From the NCBI GenBank assembly GCA_002897115.2, contig BCIH01000001.1, positions 356,482 through 420,481 on the forward strand: a stretch of 64,000 nucleotides of DNA, read 5' to 3'. Below are positions 22,518 to 37,300 of the stretch, one piece after another; the first letter of the stretch is position 1, and every line of letters begins with the position of its first letter. Source of the DNA: Prototheca cutis (lineage: Eukaryota > Chlorophyta > Trebouxiophyceae > Chlorellales > Chlorellaceae). Made by a program: the position numbers and the translations under genes. Below the pieces are notes generated by a model. It was not told the DNA's origin. It searched no databases and saw only the letters and a program-made list of their open reading frames with translations.

Positions 22518-25500
22518 GGGTTTGAGGCGTAAATTTCAGGTCATTGCCTATGTCGCAGCACTGGGCATGTGCGTCCAGTGCTACAACCGGGGCCTGACAC
22601 GCGTGCTCCGGGCCCTGCGAAGGTGTGCTTGTCGGGCATCCACTGGTGGGCAGACTTCTGTGGAGCGAGGCCCAGGCCCTGCTGAGCCGGCAATGCGCTG
22701 GCGCCCTTGCCCACCGGTGTTCGGAAGGCTTTTCATGATCAGTTCCAAAAGAGTTGCACCCTTGCAACGCGACCGTGCAGGGGCATTACGGCCGCTGTGG
22801 CGGCATACTTGGAAGACCGGGGCGGCATGAAGCTCTTCACCCTGGAAGGTGTCGTCTGTTTCTTTGGATAGCCTTTTTTGTACGAGGCATGAGAGGGCTG
22901 TTATGCCCCCTCGTGGATATCGATGTGTAGTGCACATTGCCAAGATTGCCGGCTCTGCACTCTCATTCACAAGCTCCCTTCAGTGATGCTGATCACATCG
23001 CCAAGGCGACTCATCACCCTGTCCCAACCCCCCTCTTGTCGGCAGACGATCTTGAGGCACTTCCCTCGCCGCACATGCCCACACCCTTTGCCAGTTACGC
23101 CTCACGGTTCCCTCGGCGGAACCCCCCGGGGACCGAAGGGTCGCCGCCGCTCGCCGCCGCCGGCGGTTCGGGGCCAGCGTCCGAGCGCCTGGGTGATCCA
23201 CCCGACCTTCCGGACTTTTTTGAGAGCACCAAGTTTTTTGCTTGCCTGGAGCCCGAGGATGTGGAGGGTCTGTACGCATGCACGACGACAAAGGTGCTGG
23301 CGCCCGGCGAGCAGCTGTTTGCAGCGGGGGACACCAGCGCGGACGGCATGTACGCGGTGGTCGGGGGGCGGTTGGGCGTCTACTTGCCTTCCCCCGACCC
23401 CCGCGCGTCTCCAGGCACCGTCCTCCACGTCAGCACCCTGGAGTATGGTGAATCGGTGGGAGACATGGATCTGCTGGATGGCGCCCCCCGAGCCGTCACC
23501 GTCAGGGCGCTGGAAGGAGGGGCCAGCGTGGTGCAGCTGCCCCGCGAGCTCTTCCTCAGCTTTGTGCTCGCACGCCCATCGGCTCTGCTGGCCTACCTCC
23601 AGCGAGCCCTCGCCCGTCTCTGGCGTGTGGCTAGGTTCATGCTAGCAGACGTGCTGCTCCTGCCGCTGGACGACTTCAAGGGCGTCGAGCTGGCCGACGT
23701 CGTCCTAGGGTTTGAGGAGGGAGGCGGCAATGTTGACGCGGCAAGGGAGAGGCCGGGCGAGAATGCCGGTGCTGTTGGCAGTGGCAGCAGTGGTGCTGCA
23801 TCCACCGCTGCTCCCATTGTCAGCGATGGGATCACATTAACCCAAACGGCCTCACCGCCGGCGAGCTTGCCTGGCTCGCCCATGGGCCGCGGGCGTCGGC
23901 AAGGCATCCTCAAGGACACCGGCCGCCCGACGGTCGGCAGCCCCGGTGCGGCCGAGGCACGGCGAGCCTCCACACCGGGTGTCATGGGTCGCCGTCGTGT
24001 CAGCTTTCACAATGAGCAAACCAACCCCTTCCGTGCCTCGGTCGCCGCTGCCGCCGCCGCCGCCGGTTCAAACGGCGATGGTGACGACCCTGTGTCACTG
24101 GCTAGGACTGCTGCCACAGGCGCCGCGGCCGGGTCGCTGCCCAAGGGGCTTGCCTGCCTGCGCGAGGGCTGGGATGTCGTGGCACCACAGGTCGATGCCT
24201 GGCGTTGTATGGATGCCACTGTTGTGTGCTTTAGGAGGCAGTGTTCAGGAGCTGTTCTCTTTGTTTCCAGGGCTTGACAATTGAGGTCTGTGTCATCAGT
24301 AAGGCCTTGTCTGGATATCCACTGTCGACAATCCCCTGCTCTCCCCTCCCCACACGCACATGCAGGAGTGTGGGCTGCGGGTTGCGACATGGGAGGCGAT
24401 GCTGGCCGGCGAGCTGGGTCGGCGCTTAGCCCTGGCGCCGATGCAGGAGCTGCACGGGCAAGACGAGATGCTGACCGCGTTTTATGTGTTGGTCCGGGGC
24501 ACGCTGATCTGTGAGCGGCGAGGGGACGGGCCGAGCGAGGGGTTGCCTCGAGGAGCGTCTGCCGCGCCGGGGTCCCTCGTCTCCTGCGCCGCCTTTCTTT
24601 CTTCTACGCGCAGCCTGGCCACCGTGCGGGCGGGGCCCGAGCCCTGCGTGCTGGTCGCCTTTGGCGCCAAGGAACTCGCGGTCCTTGTGCGTGGAATCAC
24701 AGTCCCTGGCCCTACAGCTGCTGACCGGCCCAATATTGCGTCGCCCAGCGCCGAGCTGGGAGGGATGAGCCCGGTGGGTTCGAGCCTGTGGCCTGGCCCG
24801 ACCTCGGCATTTCAACCGGGGAACGGGATCTCGACGACAGATTCGTCCCCCGTGTCTCTGGGGGTGGACACTGACTCACCTGTGAATTTTATGGGGGATG
24901 CTGGTTCCCCAGGGCAGGTGGTCAGTCGAGATGCTATGGGCCCAGCAGGGCAGGTGGTCAGTCGAGATGCCATGGGCCCAGCAGGGCAGGTGGTCAGTCG
25001 AGATGCCATGGGCCCAGCAGGGCAGGTGGCGTCAAATTTGCCCGGTGCACCTACGGGGCAGCAGCAGGGCTCCCACCGCGGGTCATTGTCGAACAACTGG
25101 AGCGCCAGCAGCAGTCGTGCGGCAAGCCTGTCCCATGGGAGCCTTGCCTCCAATCTCGCGCCACTGGAACGTGCCGGCAGCCTCCTTGCGCCTCCTGGCG
25201 CCGGGCCCAACCCACGGGATGTCCTGGGGCTGATGGCAGATGCCAGTCGGGGGTCGTTTGATGGGGACGCAGGGATGGATCCCACCAACACAGACACGAA
25301 CGGCGCAAGCACACCCGGGTCTGCATATGCGTCCTCGTCAGCAAGGGCATCCCCAGCGCGGGACGGAAGCCGCTCGTCGGGATACTTGACCGAGTCGCCT
25401 GCCGCCAGTGCCGCTAATGACCAGGAACCACTGATGACTAAACGCGGCCGGCGAGGAGGTCCCGTGCCATCGAATAACAACAGCGGCGTCCCGACGCCAT

Positions 25501-26207
25501 CGTCAGCACTGACGGGGTCACTGCAGCCGCTGCGGCGCCGGCGGCGCCGGCCCAGCGTGCATTCATCGCGCAGCAACGCAGCAGATTTGGACAGAGAGCT
25601 GCCTCCCGCGCGCCGGCCCGGCGGGGCGCTGCCTGCGCCGCCGCCCGAGGGCGCGGCCCGCGGTGCGGCGGCGGCCTGCATCGACGTGCTGCTCGCTGCC
25701 GGCAGAGCGCTGGGTCCCGGCATTCGCCAGTTTGCAGCGCTGGGGCTCGCTCGGGCGTGGCTTCACGCCGGCGATGTGGCGTATCGCCAGGGCGACACGG
25801 CGGAAAGCATGTACGTCGTGATCAGCGGGCGTGCGCGGCTGCTGCACCGCACGCCGCGTGGGCGGGAAGTGAGCATAGAAGACGATGTCGGGCGCGGGGA
25901 TGCAGCCGGCGCAGTGTGGGCACTGGCTGGGGGCCGCCACGATACCAGTTGCCTCTGCATCCGCGACGCCGAGATGTGCCGCCTGACCCGAGGGTCGTTC
26001 GAGCTCATTTCAGCGCGGCATCCCCATGCCGCGGCACGGGTGCTCCATGGCATGGCCCAGCGCCTCGCAACCGCCCAGTCCAGCCGAAGCCGCCGGGGGC
26101 CCGAGTCGCGCGTTGACCTCCACGACGCGTACATGAGGTCTGCTATTTGGGCTCGAATTGCTTTCTTTTGTTTGCATGTGTATGGGGTATTTTTTTATTT
26201 TTTTTTT

Positions 26208-26238
<31 letters not shown>

Positions 26239-29200
26239 GATGCATGCGCTTGCATGTGCCGCTTTCTCTGTGCATGGACCCAGAGGCAAACGACCCTCGC
26301 CAGCAAGCAAGCAACCATCCGATCACCCACATGGCAGGTCGAGTCTGCTGGAGGCTGGGGTGTGGAAAAAAGGAGCGAGCCGGCGCCGGGGGGAAATCGT
26401 CACGATTGCCTTGCTCCCCGCGGGTCGGACCGAGCGTTCACAAAAGGAGCGGGCGCAGTATGCGGTGGATCAGCTTGCGGCGCAGCTCCGGGATCGGCTG
26501 GAGATGATGTGGGGCCCCACGCTGCTGCTGGATGCGGCGGCCATCAGCCAGGCCTTTCCCACCGCGGCGTTGCGGCTTCGCTCCAGCTTCCAGCGTGCCA
26601 AAGTGTGTTCCTGGATCGCAGAACAAGAAGAGGAGTTTCGGTTCATCATCCTCGTGGCTGATGGTGGTGAGGGTCCATGGACACGCATCTGTGCCAGTCA
26701 AGCAGACTGCACTTTACTGGTTGCCGACCCAGAGATTGCCGCACCCCAGGCTCGTCCCCTTTTGCGGAGTTTCGGGGGGTTGTGTTCTTCTTGACAGAGT
26801 AAACGCTGTCTGTGGCAGGGACGCCTGCAGGCGTGTCGGCCGGTCAGTGAGCGACCCGGACGACAAGGGCAATGGGGGTTTGCCCATTCCATGGTTGTTG
26901 ATCCCTGACCTACGAGAATGCCAACGTCCCCCGTCACATGGGGACAAGTAACGACCAGCACACAAAACACGCAATGATGCAGGTGAGCGCTGCGGAGCAG
27001 GAACTGGTTTGGCAGGGCATCTCTCGAGCGGCATCTGTGGTCACCCGGTCGTCGACATTACCAGATCTTCTGGTCGACACGGCCTGGCAGCTGGTCGGCG
27101 ACGACAGCATCGACTCCTTCCTGGGAGACCAAGGGACTGTTCCAGAGGCAGTGGCAGGCTCAACCACGCCATCCAGCGCCAGCAGCGGCGCCGCTAGCCT
27201 GGGCCTCTCCTCCCTCATGTGCGTGTTGCTGACCTGTTTGCGTGGAGGTTTCGGAAGAGGGCCAGCGAGCTGCACAGTTGATCTTCCCTGCTGTGGAAGA
27301 AAATGAATTGAGCTAATGACCCATCCAACCGCCACTCAATCAACCGACAGGCGTGTGGAGCTGGTGTTGGTGCACCGACCGGATGGGGTGCCCGAGGGCA
27401 CAGCTGCTTGGCTGGATGCACGACCGCTGCTCACCCGGCACCATCACATCCGACTGAGCTTTGAACCTGACCTGGCACGCCTGTCTCGCTGGATGGCCGG
27501 TGAGCACGTGGGCTTTTTCAGGAGGCAACCACCGCTTTGCAGNGACACAAATTCATGGGCGCTCACCACTCACTCGCGTCCGTCCAATCCTGTAGATCGT
27601 GCCGTGGGGCTTGTGCTGTCTGGCGGGGGCAGCCGGGGTCTGGCGCACCAGGGCGTGCTGAATGCGCTGGCGGACGCCGGGGTCCCGATCGACGTCGTGG
27701 GCGGGACGAGCCAGGGCGCGTTCATGGGGGGGCTGTGTGCGCAGGGCCTGCGTCGCACGGCCATGGAGGCGGCGGTGCGACGCTACGCCACGCAAATGGG
27801 CTCCGTGCGGCGGCTGCTGTCCGACCTGACGCTGCCCATCATCTCGCTGTTCAATGGCGCCGGGTTTGACGCGGTGGTGAAAGAAGCGCTTGGCCCCGTG
27901 CGCATCGAGGACCTGTGGCTGAAGTTCTTCTGCGTCAGCACCAACCTGTCGCGGGGGGCGCCGTCGGTGCACGAGCGCGGCCTGCTATGGAAGATGTGCC
28001 GGGCCAGCATGACCATCGTTGGACTTGTGCCCCCCGTGTACCATGGTGGGGACCTGCTCGTCGACGGGGGTTACCTGAACAACATCCCCGTCGATGTCAT
28101 GCGGGGCCTGGGCGTCGGCACGGTCATCGTCGTGGATGTCGAGGACCGGGATCAATCCGCCTGGCACAACCTCACGCCCTACGATGGCGGCCTCTCGGGA
28201 TGGCAGGTCGGCNGGTCTATGGAGTGGATTGAAAGCTTTTTATATCAACTAGTTGCATTTTATGTTGTTTTGATGTTTTTTCTGATGTTGGGGGGGGACC
28301 TTTCCTCTTGCATTGATGTCGATAGTTTTGGGCAGTGGCGCGACACCCCGGGTGGTGTTCCCAACAACTAGTCAACACCCCCTACACACACACGCACGCA
28401 CCCGCCCGCCCGCCCGCCCGCCCAACGCACAGCTGCTGTGGGACCGGTGGTGCCCCATCAAGTCGTGGCGGTACAACGTCCGAATCCCGCGCTACAGCCA
28501 GATCATGAACTCGTTGACGTGGATGAGTCATCAGCAGACGTTGCGCCGAGTGAGTCGTGATTACGTCATCGACCTCTACCTCCGGCCCCCAGTGTTCCAC
28601 TACAAGCTGATGGTGAGTGTGCGTTTTCCTTGTTTTGGGGAGGGATGACTGGATGTCTGGTTGGTTGCCGCAAAACCAGGGTCAAACTGCACAAATTCCG
28701 ACTCCTGCCCCCCCCCCCCCTGCCAGGATTACTATTTGGCGGAGAAGATCGTGCGGGAGGCCAGCCAGTATGCGTGGGCAGTGGTCTCCGAGTGGCAGGC
28801 ACGGATCGGCATCCACCGGACAGGCCTGGCGGGCCTGCTGCACTCGGAGAGCAGCTCTGTGCTGGGCCGAGCTGGTGCCGCAGGCGTCATCCTGGCGGAG
28901 CGGTCCAAGAGTTTCATGTCCATGCAGCAGCTGCGTAGGAAGCAGCCGCGGCCGGGGAGAGGAAGGTCTGGGCGCCTGCCCGCACCGTGCGTTTTTTTGC
29001 TGATTCTTACTGTTTGCTTTGTGGGGTGGAGGGGGTATCGTTGTCTGGGATGAACGCGGTTGTGTTCGCGTCGGGGAGAATCGACAGCCTCGGGCCACAG
29101 CAACCCAGTCCATGAACGAGGCATTGCAACTCCATGGCTCCGCAGGTTTTCTACGAGTGCAGACGCGGTCGTGCCGCGGAGGGCAAGTCTGGACGAACTT

Positions 29201-29563
29201 CGCATGGCAACGTCGTTACCGCTGCCGGTGCAGAGCAGTCGCCGGGCCAGGACCGGTGGCAGCAGTGCTGCCAGGGACGGGGCTCAGGACCCCGGGGACG
29301 TGCTCCGTGCGACCCTCGAAGGCAACACCCGCTCGGGTGCAACTGGGGAGGAGCTGGGCGCGGGGGACGATGGACCAGGCGCATCCCCGGCGACGCTCAG
29401 GGAGACTGGGCTCAAGGAAGCTGGAGGACCCATGTCAGCCTCACGTGCTGGCATCAACGCTGCCTCCACGCTGCCTCTATTTGACCCAGAAATCCTCTTT
29501 GCCATCAGCGATGATGAGGGTGTCGAGGTGGCCGATCCCCTGCTGTGGCAAGTAGGCCGCTGA
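22465..29563 (+). CDS. NTE-like patatin lysophospholipase with cyclic-nucleotide-binding domains
   Basis: A very large gene of the neuropathy-target-esterase (PNPLA6/7, Swiss cheese) family, which hydrolyses lysophosphatidylcholine at the ER membrane. A possible first exon (ATG 22465 or 22516) encodes a membrane helix followed by basic residues (FQVIAYVAALGMCVQCY...RVLRALRR), as in animal NTE. One cNMP-binding-type domain lies at 23210-23640 and further ones in exon 24366-26137 (YRQGDTAESMYVVISGRARLL). Then comes the family block VTIALLPAG...MMWGPTLLL from 26380, and a segment like VELVLVHRPDG (27351-27499). The patatin domain (27596-28206) has the oxyanion loop SGGGSRG, nucleophile Ser in GGTSQGAF and Asp in VDGGYLNN. 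Sure exons continue 28433-28612, 28727-28965 and 29146-29563. Joins before 24366 and between about 26700 and 27351 are unresolved, and 23075 is the first ATG in the cNMP-domain frame. The linker holds a 36-bp tandem repeat. Confidence 0.88.
24912..25030 (+). repeat. 36-bp coding minisatellite in NTE-like gene
   Basis: Three full copies and a partial fourth of a 36-base unit, encoding GQVVSRDAMGPA in tandem. Copies 2 and 3 are identical over most of their length, and copy 1 has one silent difference (GCT for GCC). It lies in the disordered linker between cNMP-binding domains. Confidence 0.92.
26208..26239 (+). repeat. (GT)n plus poly-G tract in NTE intron
   Basis: About seven GT units run straight into an 18-base G run (26222-26239), about 70 nt after the donor of the intron 26138-26379. 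A long T run precedes it. Confidence 0.9.
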
Positions 29564-30161
29564 AAGAAGAAAGGGCGGCACTCTGCAGTGTGGGTGGTTT
29601 GGTCTTGTCTGGTCGAACTTCTTCATTGCATGCCAAGTCGATCTTGCCTGCTTGTGCCCTCCAGAAAAAAGGGGGCCAACAATACTATGCCAGCTCGAGT
29701 CTGTCTTTCGTTGCAGCCAAGCTGTCTCGTTCGCAGCAACATTATTCCCCCCTCGTGCATACGGTCAGAATGCTGGCATCAGTCGGTGCGCCCTTGCTGC
29801 ACCACTCTTGAAACGATACGTAGGCCAATTTTGCAATGGGCCATTTCATTTTTACACTCTAGGCCCCTTGTCACTGGCGATGCTGTTCATGGAACCATGA
29901 TCCTGTGCCAGAATTTTGTTGGATACACAAACCTGAACATGCGATAGACATGGCTGGGGTCACAGGATGTCGCCCCCAGCAGCTTCGTAGGCATCCAAAA
30001 GTGTTGGGGGCAGCAAGGCAGAGATGGGGAGCAGGGCAAAAGCTGGTTCTGGTGCTTGCAATGCCTCCTTCCACTCGGCCGCCGTAAACTCCTGCTTGGC
30101 CAGAGTCTGTGTGAATTCCTGCGTGCGGAATTTGTTCGTGTGTGTGTCAAAGCGACGGGTG
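29564..30161. other. Convergent intergenic region
   Basis: About 600 bases between the stops of the NTE gene (+) and the PPTase gene (-). It is T-rich on the plus strand and should hold both 3' UTRs. No coding or RNA feature is supported. Confidence 0.5.
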
Positions 30162-31587
30162 TCAACTCATTGCCGCTGATTCCTTGGAGAAGGCTGACGT
30201 CTCGTGTTTCAGGGCAGGGATGGGCTTGCCAATATAAAGCCTCCGGGTCTTCCGGGGGAATGTTTCAACCAAAGTCCCTCCACTAATCTCGACGAACAAA
30301 AGGTCTCCATCCGCCCTGCACGCATGCACCTTAAATGCGTCCACGATCACAGCGGGGTGGGCCCGAGCCGTCGCCACCCAGTGGCCTCTTGGAAGACGGT
30401 GCAGGTGGAAGCCCCAGTCCTGCGGTGGAGCACCATCGATGGCCACGGTCGCATGGCTCTCATCCGGTGAGATGGAAAAGCTTGCGGAAGCCAGCGGTGC
30501 TGCCAGTCCCAGGCCAAGCGCCTTGGCGTAGGCCTGCAGCGCAGCATTGTACGTGAGTGGCTGTCTAGAACTGGAGTCAGGACGCAATTCACATGGCAGC
30601 GTGCCTGCCTGCCCTTTAATCAATGCTAGCGCACGATTCAAGACAGACCTTGTAGTCCCCTCCCGCATGCATGCATGCTGGGGAGACGGTTGTCCCGTGA
30701 TCGAGTGCAGCCCTCTGCCCGCCCAAGAACAACACCACCACCACAGACCTCCTTCAGACACCATAACTGCTGAAACCTCTTTTCCTGGGCCGATTCTCCG
30801 GACGCCTCCAGCTCCACCAAGCCATCCCACTGGGTGGAGGTCCATGGCGGGTTCACTGCGGTCGGGCCAAGTCTCTCCGCAGCACACACAAAAGCACACG
30901 AGACGCAATGACCTAACAAGCGCACAAGAGTACACACCTCGTCCTTGCTGAGCTGGCCCTTGAAGCTGCTCAGGAAGACGGCCAGCGGTTGGGATTTGCC
31001 TGGCCGCAGCACGCGAGGCGCCGACAGATCACACCCTACTACGGCCGGCGATTCGCTGCACAGAATAACATAGCTGCCCTGAACGCGTGGGGTAAGAGGA
31101 GGGTGGCTGGTCAATCTCTGGAGGATTGGCCGGGTGCCTAGCGGCTGATCACCGATCCGCTGCTGCCACGACACCCGGTTGGCCACAAGCAACCGGCGCA
31201 AACAATCACAGGCAGCCCCTCCCCCTTCGTGGCCTGCCAACAGGCTCAAAATGTCACCAGGACTGCAATCCCATGTCTTACCTCGTGTGATACGCTGTAA
31301 TTCCAGTTCAATGGCGCGTGCGGGGGCCGGGAGTTGGCGGCGAAGGGTTTCCCCCCTCTGGTCTTCTTCAGTTGCACTTTCCCAAAGGCGGTTCCCAGGG
31401 CTTCGCTGACAGCGTGGCGCTGGAGCAACTTGCTCGCTAGCGCATGCTTTTGATCTTCAATTCTTTTATATGAACGGCACCTTTTCTGCTCCTCTTCGGG
31501 CAACAGGGACAGCAGGAACGCGGTCTCCCCCTCCCCCGGGTTCCACGCCTCACAGTCGACGACGAGTCGCAAACGAGCGGGACCCAT
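30162..31587 (-). CDS. 4'-phosphopantetheinyl transferase (Sfp/AASDHPPT type)
   Basis: Four exons in phase 0 on the minus strand (31587-31282, 31078-30938, 30829-30749, 30533-30162) give 299 aa. The enzyme moves 4'-phosphopantetheine from CoA onto a serine of acyl- or peptidyl-carrier proteins. Visible family motifs are ASKLLQRHAV near residue 50, the KPF segment with NYSVSHEGSYV, the metal-binding VVGCDLSAP (about residues 115-123, G-x-D type) and the helix WCLKEAYAKALG (about 172-183), whose Glu and Lys are the catalytic signature. Length fits the AASDHPPT group, which in plants and algae serves mitochondrial/cytosolic carriers and sometimes all organelles. No clear transit peptide is present. 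It is divergent from SAHH, with 258 bases between start codons. Confidence 0.9.
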
Positions 31588-31845
31588 GCTCCTGAAGGCC
31601 GCGTGAATGAATTCAATTACATCATCTCAATATTGGGCACAGCTCTCTTTGAAGCATTGTGCTCTGCCGACCGGAAGCCTACCTGGCGGAAATTCATTGT
31701 AATTTTTGTGAAGCGAGTGCTGATGATCACGTGGGCATCCGCAGGACCCTGCCCTGGCCCNTGCCGTGCAAGTATCAAAAAAGATGCTGACAACGTGCTC
31801 TCCCCTCTTTTTCCCGGATTCCCAGCGCCAAATCAAGGAAGAACC
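31588..31845. other. Compact divergent promoter, PPTase and SAHH
   Basis: A 258-base gap between two start codons facing away from each other, so both promoters must be within it or overlap the genes. No core element is evident. Confidence 0.5.
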
Positions 31846-33585
<1,740 letters not shown>

Positions 33586-34317
33586 TCTGGTGGCGCATAG
33601 TGGTGTGGTCTGCGGAATTGGAGGGAAAAGAAAGCGAGCAAGGAGTGTTGGGGTGGGCTCCATGTGTGTGGGGGAGGTCGCGCTCGCCGCACAGGACACC
33701 CACAGGGAGCTGCCCCTTGCCCGAAGCCAGCCTTTTTCAATTAGCCAACAGCCACGAACCGTGCCATGATGGATGGACCACGTCCTGCTGCTGCCTTAAA
33801 GGCACACTGGCATGTCGTCATCACGAATACAAGGGAAGGACCACGCAGAGAGAAGAGGGCATTTTGTTTCAGCGGGCGGTCCACCCACTTGTGCAGGGCG
33901 GCGCCAGGGCGCTGGGGAGGGGATTGTGCCAATTTCATGCAATGTTGGCGAAATTTTCATTTCGCAGCCTGCCTCTTACAAGTCCCATCGATCAAGCATG
34001 CACACCTGACGGAGAGAGTGGCGCTATCTCCAGCAAACAACAAAAACAACATCACATGTATGTGCACAAGTAAATCGATCGCACGCCCGGGCCGCATCGC
34101 TGGGCGCACCACTTGGACGTGCCACCTGCGGATCACTTGAAAGCTGAGGTCGGCACTGGCCCGCCAGTNCCTGGCTGGGGTGCGCGGCATTGTTCAGGGG
34201 ACGGGTGCATTGAAGCCTGGTCCCATCGCGGGGCAGGCCTGGGTGCGAGCCCGGCCCCAGGCGCAGCTCCGGACCTGGCTGTCGGTCCGACAGGACCGCC
34301 CCCGCAGCCTGGTCCCG
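33586..34317. other. Intergenic, SAHH 3' to LIG1 5'
   Basis: About 730 bases on the same strand. The frame of LIG1 stays open upstream of its ATG back to about 34180, so a longer N-terminus from an upstream exon or non-ATG start cannot be excluded. No other coding or RNA feature is seen. Confidence 0.45.
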
Positions 34318-37300
34318 ATGGCCGCCCGCCAGAAGGATATCACCTCCTTCTTTGGGGCCCCGCGCCCCAAACCGGCCGTGCCGGCCGTGGCAGTTGCCCT
34401 GCACTCGAGTGGTGGGCCGCAGGAACAGGGCACACCCGTGAGCAGCGCAGAAGCCAAGCTGGAGTGCACACCACCAGGAGGCGCCCCGGCACCAGAGGCC
34501 AAGGTGCACCTTGACGAGGAAGAGCTTTATGTTTTGGGGGGAGATTTGGATTCATGCTTGCATGTATTTGCTGTTTTCAATGGCTCTGAGGCTGAGCTTG
34601 CCATACCATGCTCTGAAATCCCGGCCTGCCGCCACCAGGCGCCGGCCACTGGTGGCCCTGCCGATGATCTGGTGAGCCCAGCTCCCAAGCTGAAGCGGCT
34701 GAGGAAGGGGACTGCGAAAGAGGTGCGCTGGTATGGATGGTGCCATGTTGGTGAGGTTGTAGGGGAAGGGGAGGGCATCCGTGTGGAATGCAGTGAGCTC
34801 TCTTTGGGCCATGCATGGCCACAATCAAACCACCACAGCTTTGCTGATGCCTGCGTTGTCGCGACCATGTGCAGAACCTTGTCAAGACCGAGACGCCGAG
34901 CCCCATGAAAGCTAGCACCCCAAGGAGAAACTCGCCTAAGAAATCTGTTGCTTCACCAAGCAAAGCTGGCGCCGCGGCGGAAGGCAACCCTGAACAAGAA
35001 GCGGCGCGCAAGGTACGGCCTTCTCCTGGCGTGTGTGTTCCTATTATTTTCTTAAAATGTACATGTGCCATTTGAGAATGCTTCCAGGCCAGCGGCCCTC
35101 AGGTTTGCTTTCCAGTGACAATCTGGATCAAAGCTCGTCGTTCAACAGGCGTTTGCTGAGGAGGAGCAGGAGGAGCTGTCCTCCGAGGGCGAGGGGGCGG
35201 CAGCACCCAGGAGTCCCTCTCCCAAACGGGTGAAGGGCTCGCCCCTCAAGCAATCGCAGCTCAAGGTATTGGAGAGCTGGCAACCCTTGAGCGCCGCATG
35301 TGCAGCGTCTGTCTTAACACATACACATACATATGTACATAAAAACCAAAAAAAGCAAAAAAAGCAAATAAACCGTCGCAGGTCGAGGGCGTGGGTTTGG
35401 GTTCAATCAAGGCTGCGGCTGAGCATGCCGACTTTGACGTGACCAAGGTGGCGACCTGGCCGGTGGGTGGACCCGTGCCCTTTGGGTTCCTGGCTGACAC
35501 ATTTGAGGCCATTGCCGAAGAAAGCAAGCGCCTGGCCATCACAGGCATCCTGTGTGGTGCTTTCAGGGCGGTCATGTCGACCGCCCCCGACGACCTCCTG
35601 CCCATGGTCTATCTGTGCACGAATCGTGTCGCCCCAGCGCATGAAGGTTTAGAGCTAGGCATCGGCGACGCCACGCTCATCAAGGTTAGGCTTCATTGAT
35701 AGATTTAGACTCGGGGAAGTTGGTGTTTCAGGGGGGGGGGGGGGGGCGCGGGGCGGAAGGGACCTTTGCTCTAAGCACACATCAGAAACAACCTCATCTG
35801 CCCCCCACCCCACACACACACGCATGCACCTAAACTTAAAAAAAACAGGCACTGGCCCAGGTCACTGGAAAGAAGGAATCCGCAGTCAAGGCAGAGTATG
35901 CGGCCAACGGCGACTTGGGCGCCGTGGCTGCAGCGGCGCGTGGCCTGCAGCGGACAATGTTCCCTCCCCCTCGACTGACGATTCGCGGCGTGTTTCGCGC
36001 TTTCCAGGACATCGCAACAGCCGAGGGCGCGAAATCTCAGGATCGCAAGCGTGCCGCGATCGTGCAGCTGCTGGTGTCTGCCCGGGACAACGAGGCTGGG
36101 TATGTCATGCGGGCGCTGCAGGGGAAGCTTCGCATCGGTCTTGCGGAGCAGACGGTGCTGGTGGCGCTCGCTCATGCTGCCGCGCTGTGCGCGGTTTCTT
36201 CCCAAGCGACAGTTGGCGCAGAGCTGGCGGGGCGACTGGAGTGTGCGGCGCAGGCGGTGAAGCTGGCGTATTCACGCTGCCCTTCGTTTGACGAGGTCAT
36301 CCCCGCACTGCTGGAGCATGGGCCCGAAGCCCTGAACGACCACGTGGGCTTCAAGCCAGGTGTGCCCGTCAAGCCCATGCTGGCCAAGCCCGCGTCGGGC
36401 GTGTCAGAGGTGCTGGACCGTTTCTCCGCCGCGCCGTTCACCTGCGAGTACAAGTACGACGGAGAGCGCGCGCAGATCCACGTGCTTGAGGACGGCAGCG
36501 TCAGGATTTATTCGCGCAACTCGGAGGACAATACGGGCAAGTTTCCAGACGTGGCCGCTGCGCTGCCAGGCCTGCTAAAGCCCGGGATCAAATCCGCGGT
36601 GCTCGATGCTGAGACCGTCGCCTATGATCGCGAGCAGGGGCGCATCCTGCCCTTCCAAGTATGTGTTTGTCGCCTGGTTTTTGAGTTATTCTTTCTTGTC
36701 CGACAGCCTTTCAATCCGTCCCTCAACTCCGTTCCTTCCTTGGACAACCCAAAACCAATAGGTGTTGTCGACGCGGGCGCGCAAGGACGTGACCCTGGAC
36801 AGCATCAAGGTGGCAGTGTGCGTTTTTGTGTTTGACTGCCTGTTCCTGAACGGGCGCGTGCTGGTGCAGGAGGCGCTGACGGCGCGGCGCGAGGCCATGC
36901 ACTCGGCGCTGTGCGAGTCGCCGGGGGTGCTGCAGTTTGCTACGGCCAAGACGTCGTCGGACGTGGAGGAGCTGGGCAAGTTCCTGGACGAATCGGTGGA
37001 GGCTGGGACGGAGGGGCTCATCGTGAAGACACTGAGCGATGCGTATGAGCCCAGCCGCCGCTCCTCACACTGGCTCAAGTTGAAAAAGGACTACTTGGAG
37101 GGCGTGGGGGACACCTTTGACGTCGTGCCCATCGGCGCCTGGTACGGCCGCGGCAAGCGGACCGGGGTCTACGGCTCGTACCTCCTGGCCATCTACGACC
37201 GGGAGGCGGAAGAGTACCAGACCATTTGCAAGATTGGTACGGGATTCAGCGAGGAGCTGCTCAAAGAACTGGCCGATGCGCTCAAGGAATCAGTCATCCC

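Noticed and set aside
24912..25030. CRISPR-like array
   Set aside because: Units are directly adjacent with no spacers, stay in frame and encode a repeated peptide in a eukaryotic gene.
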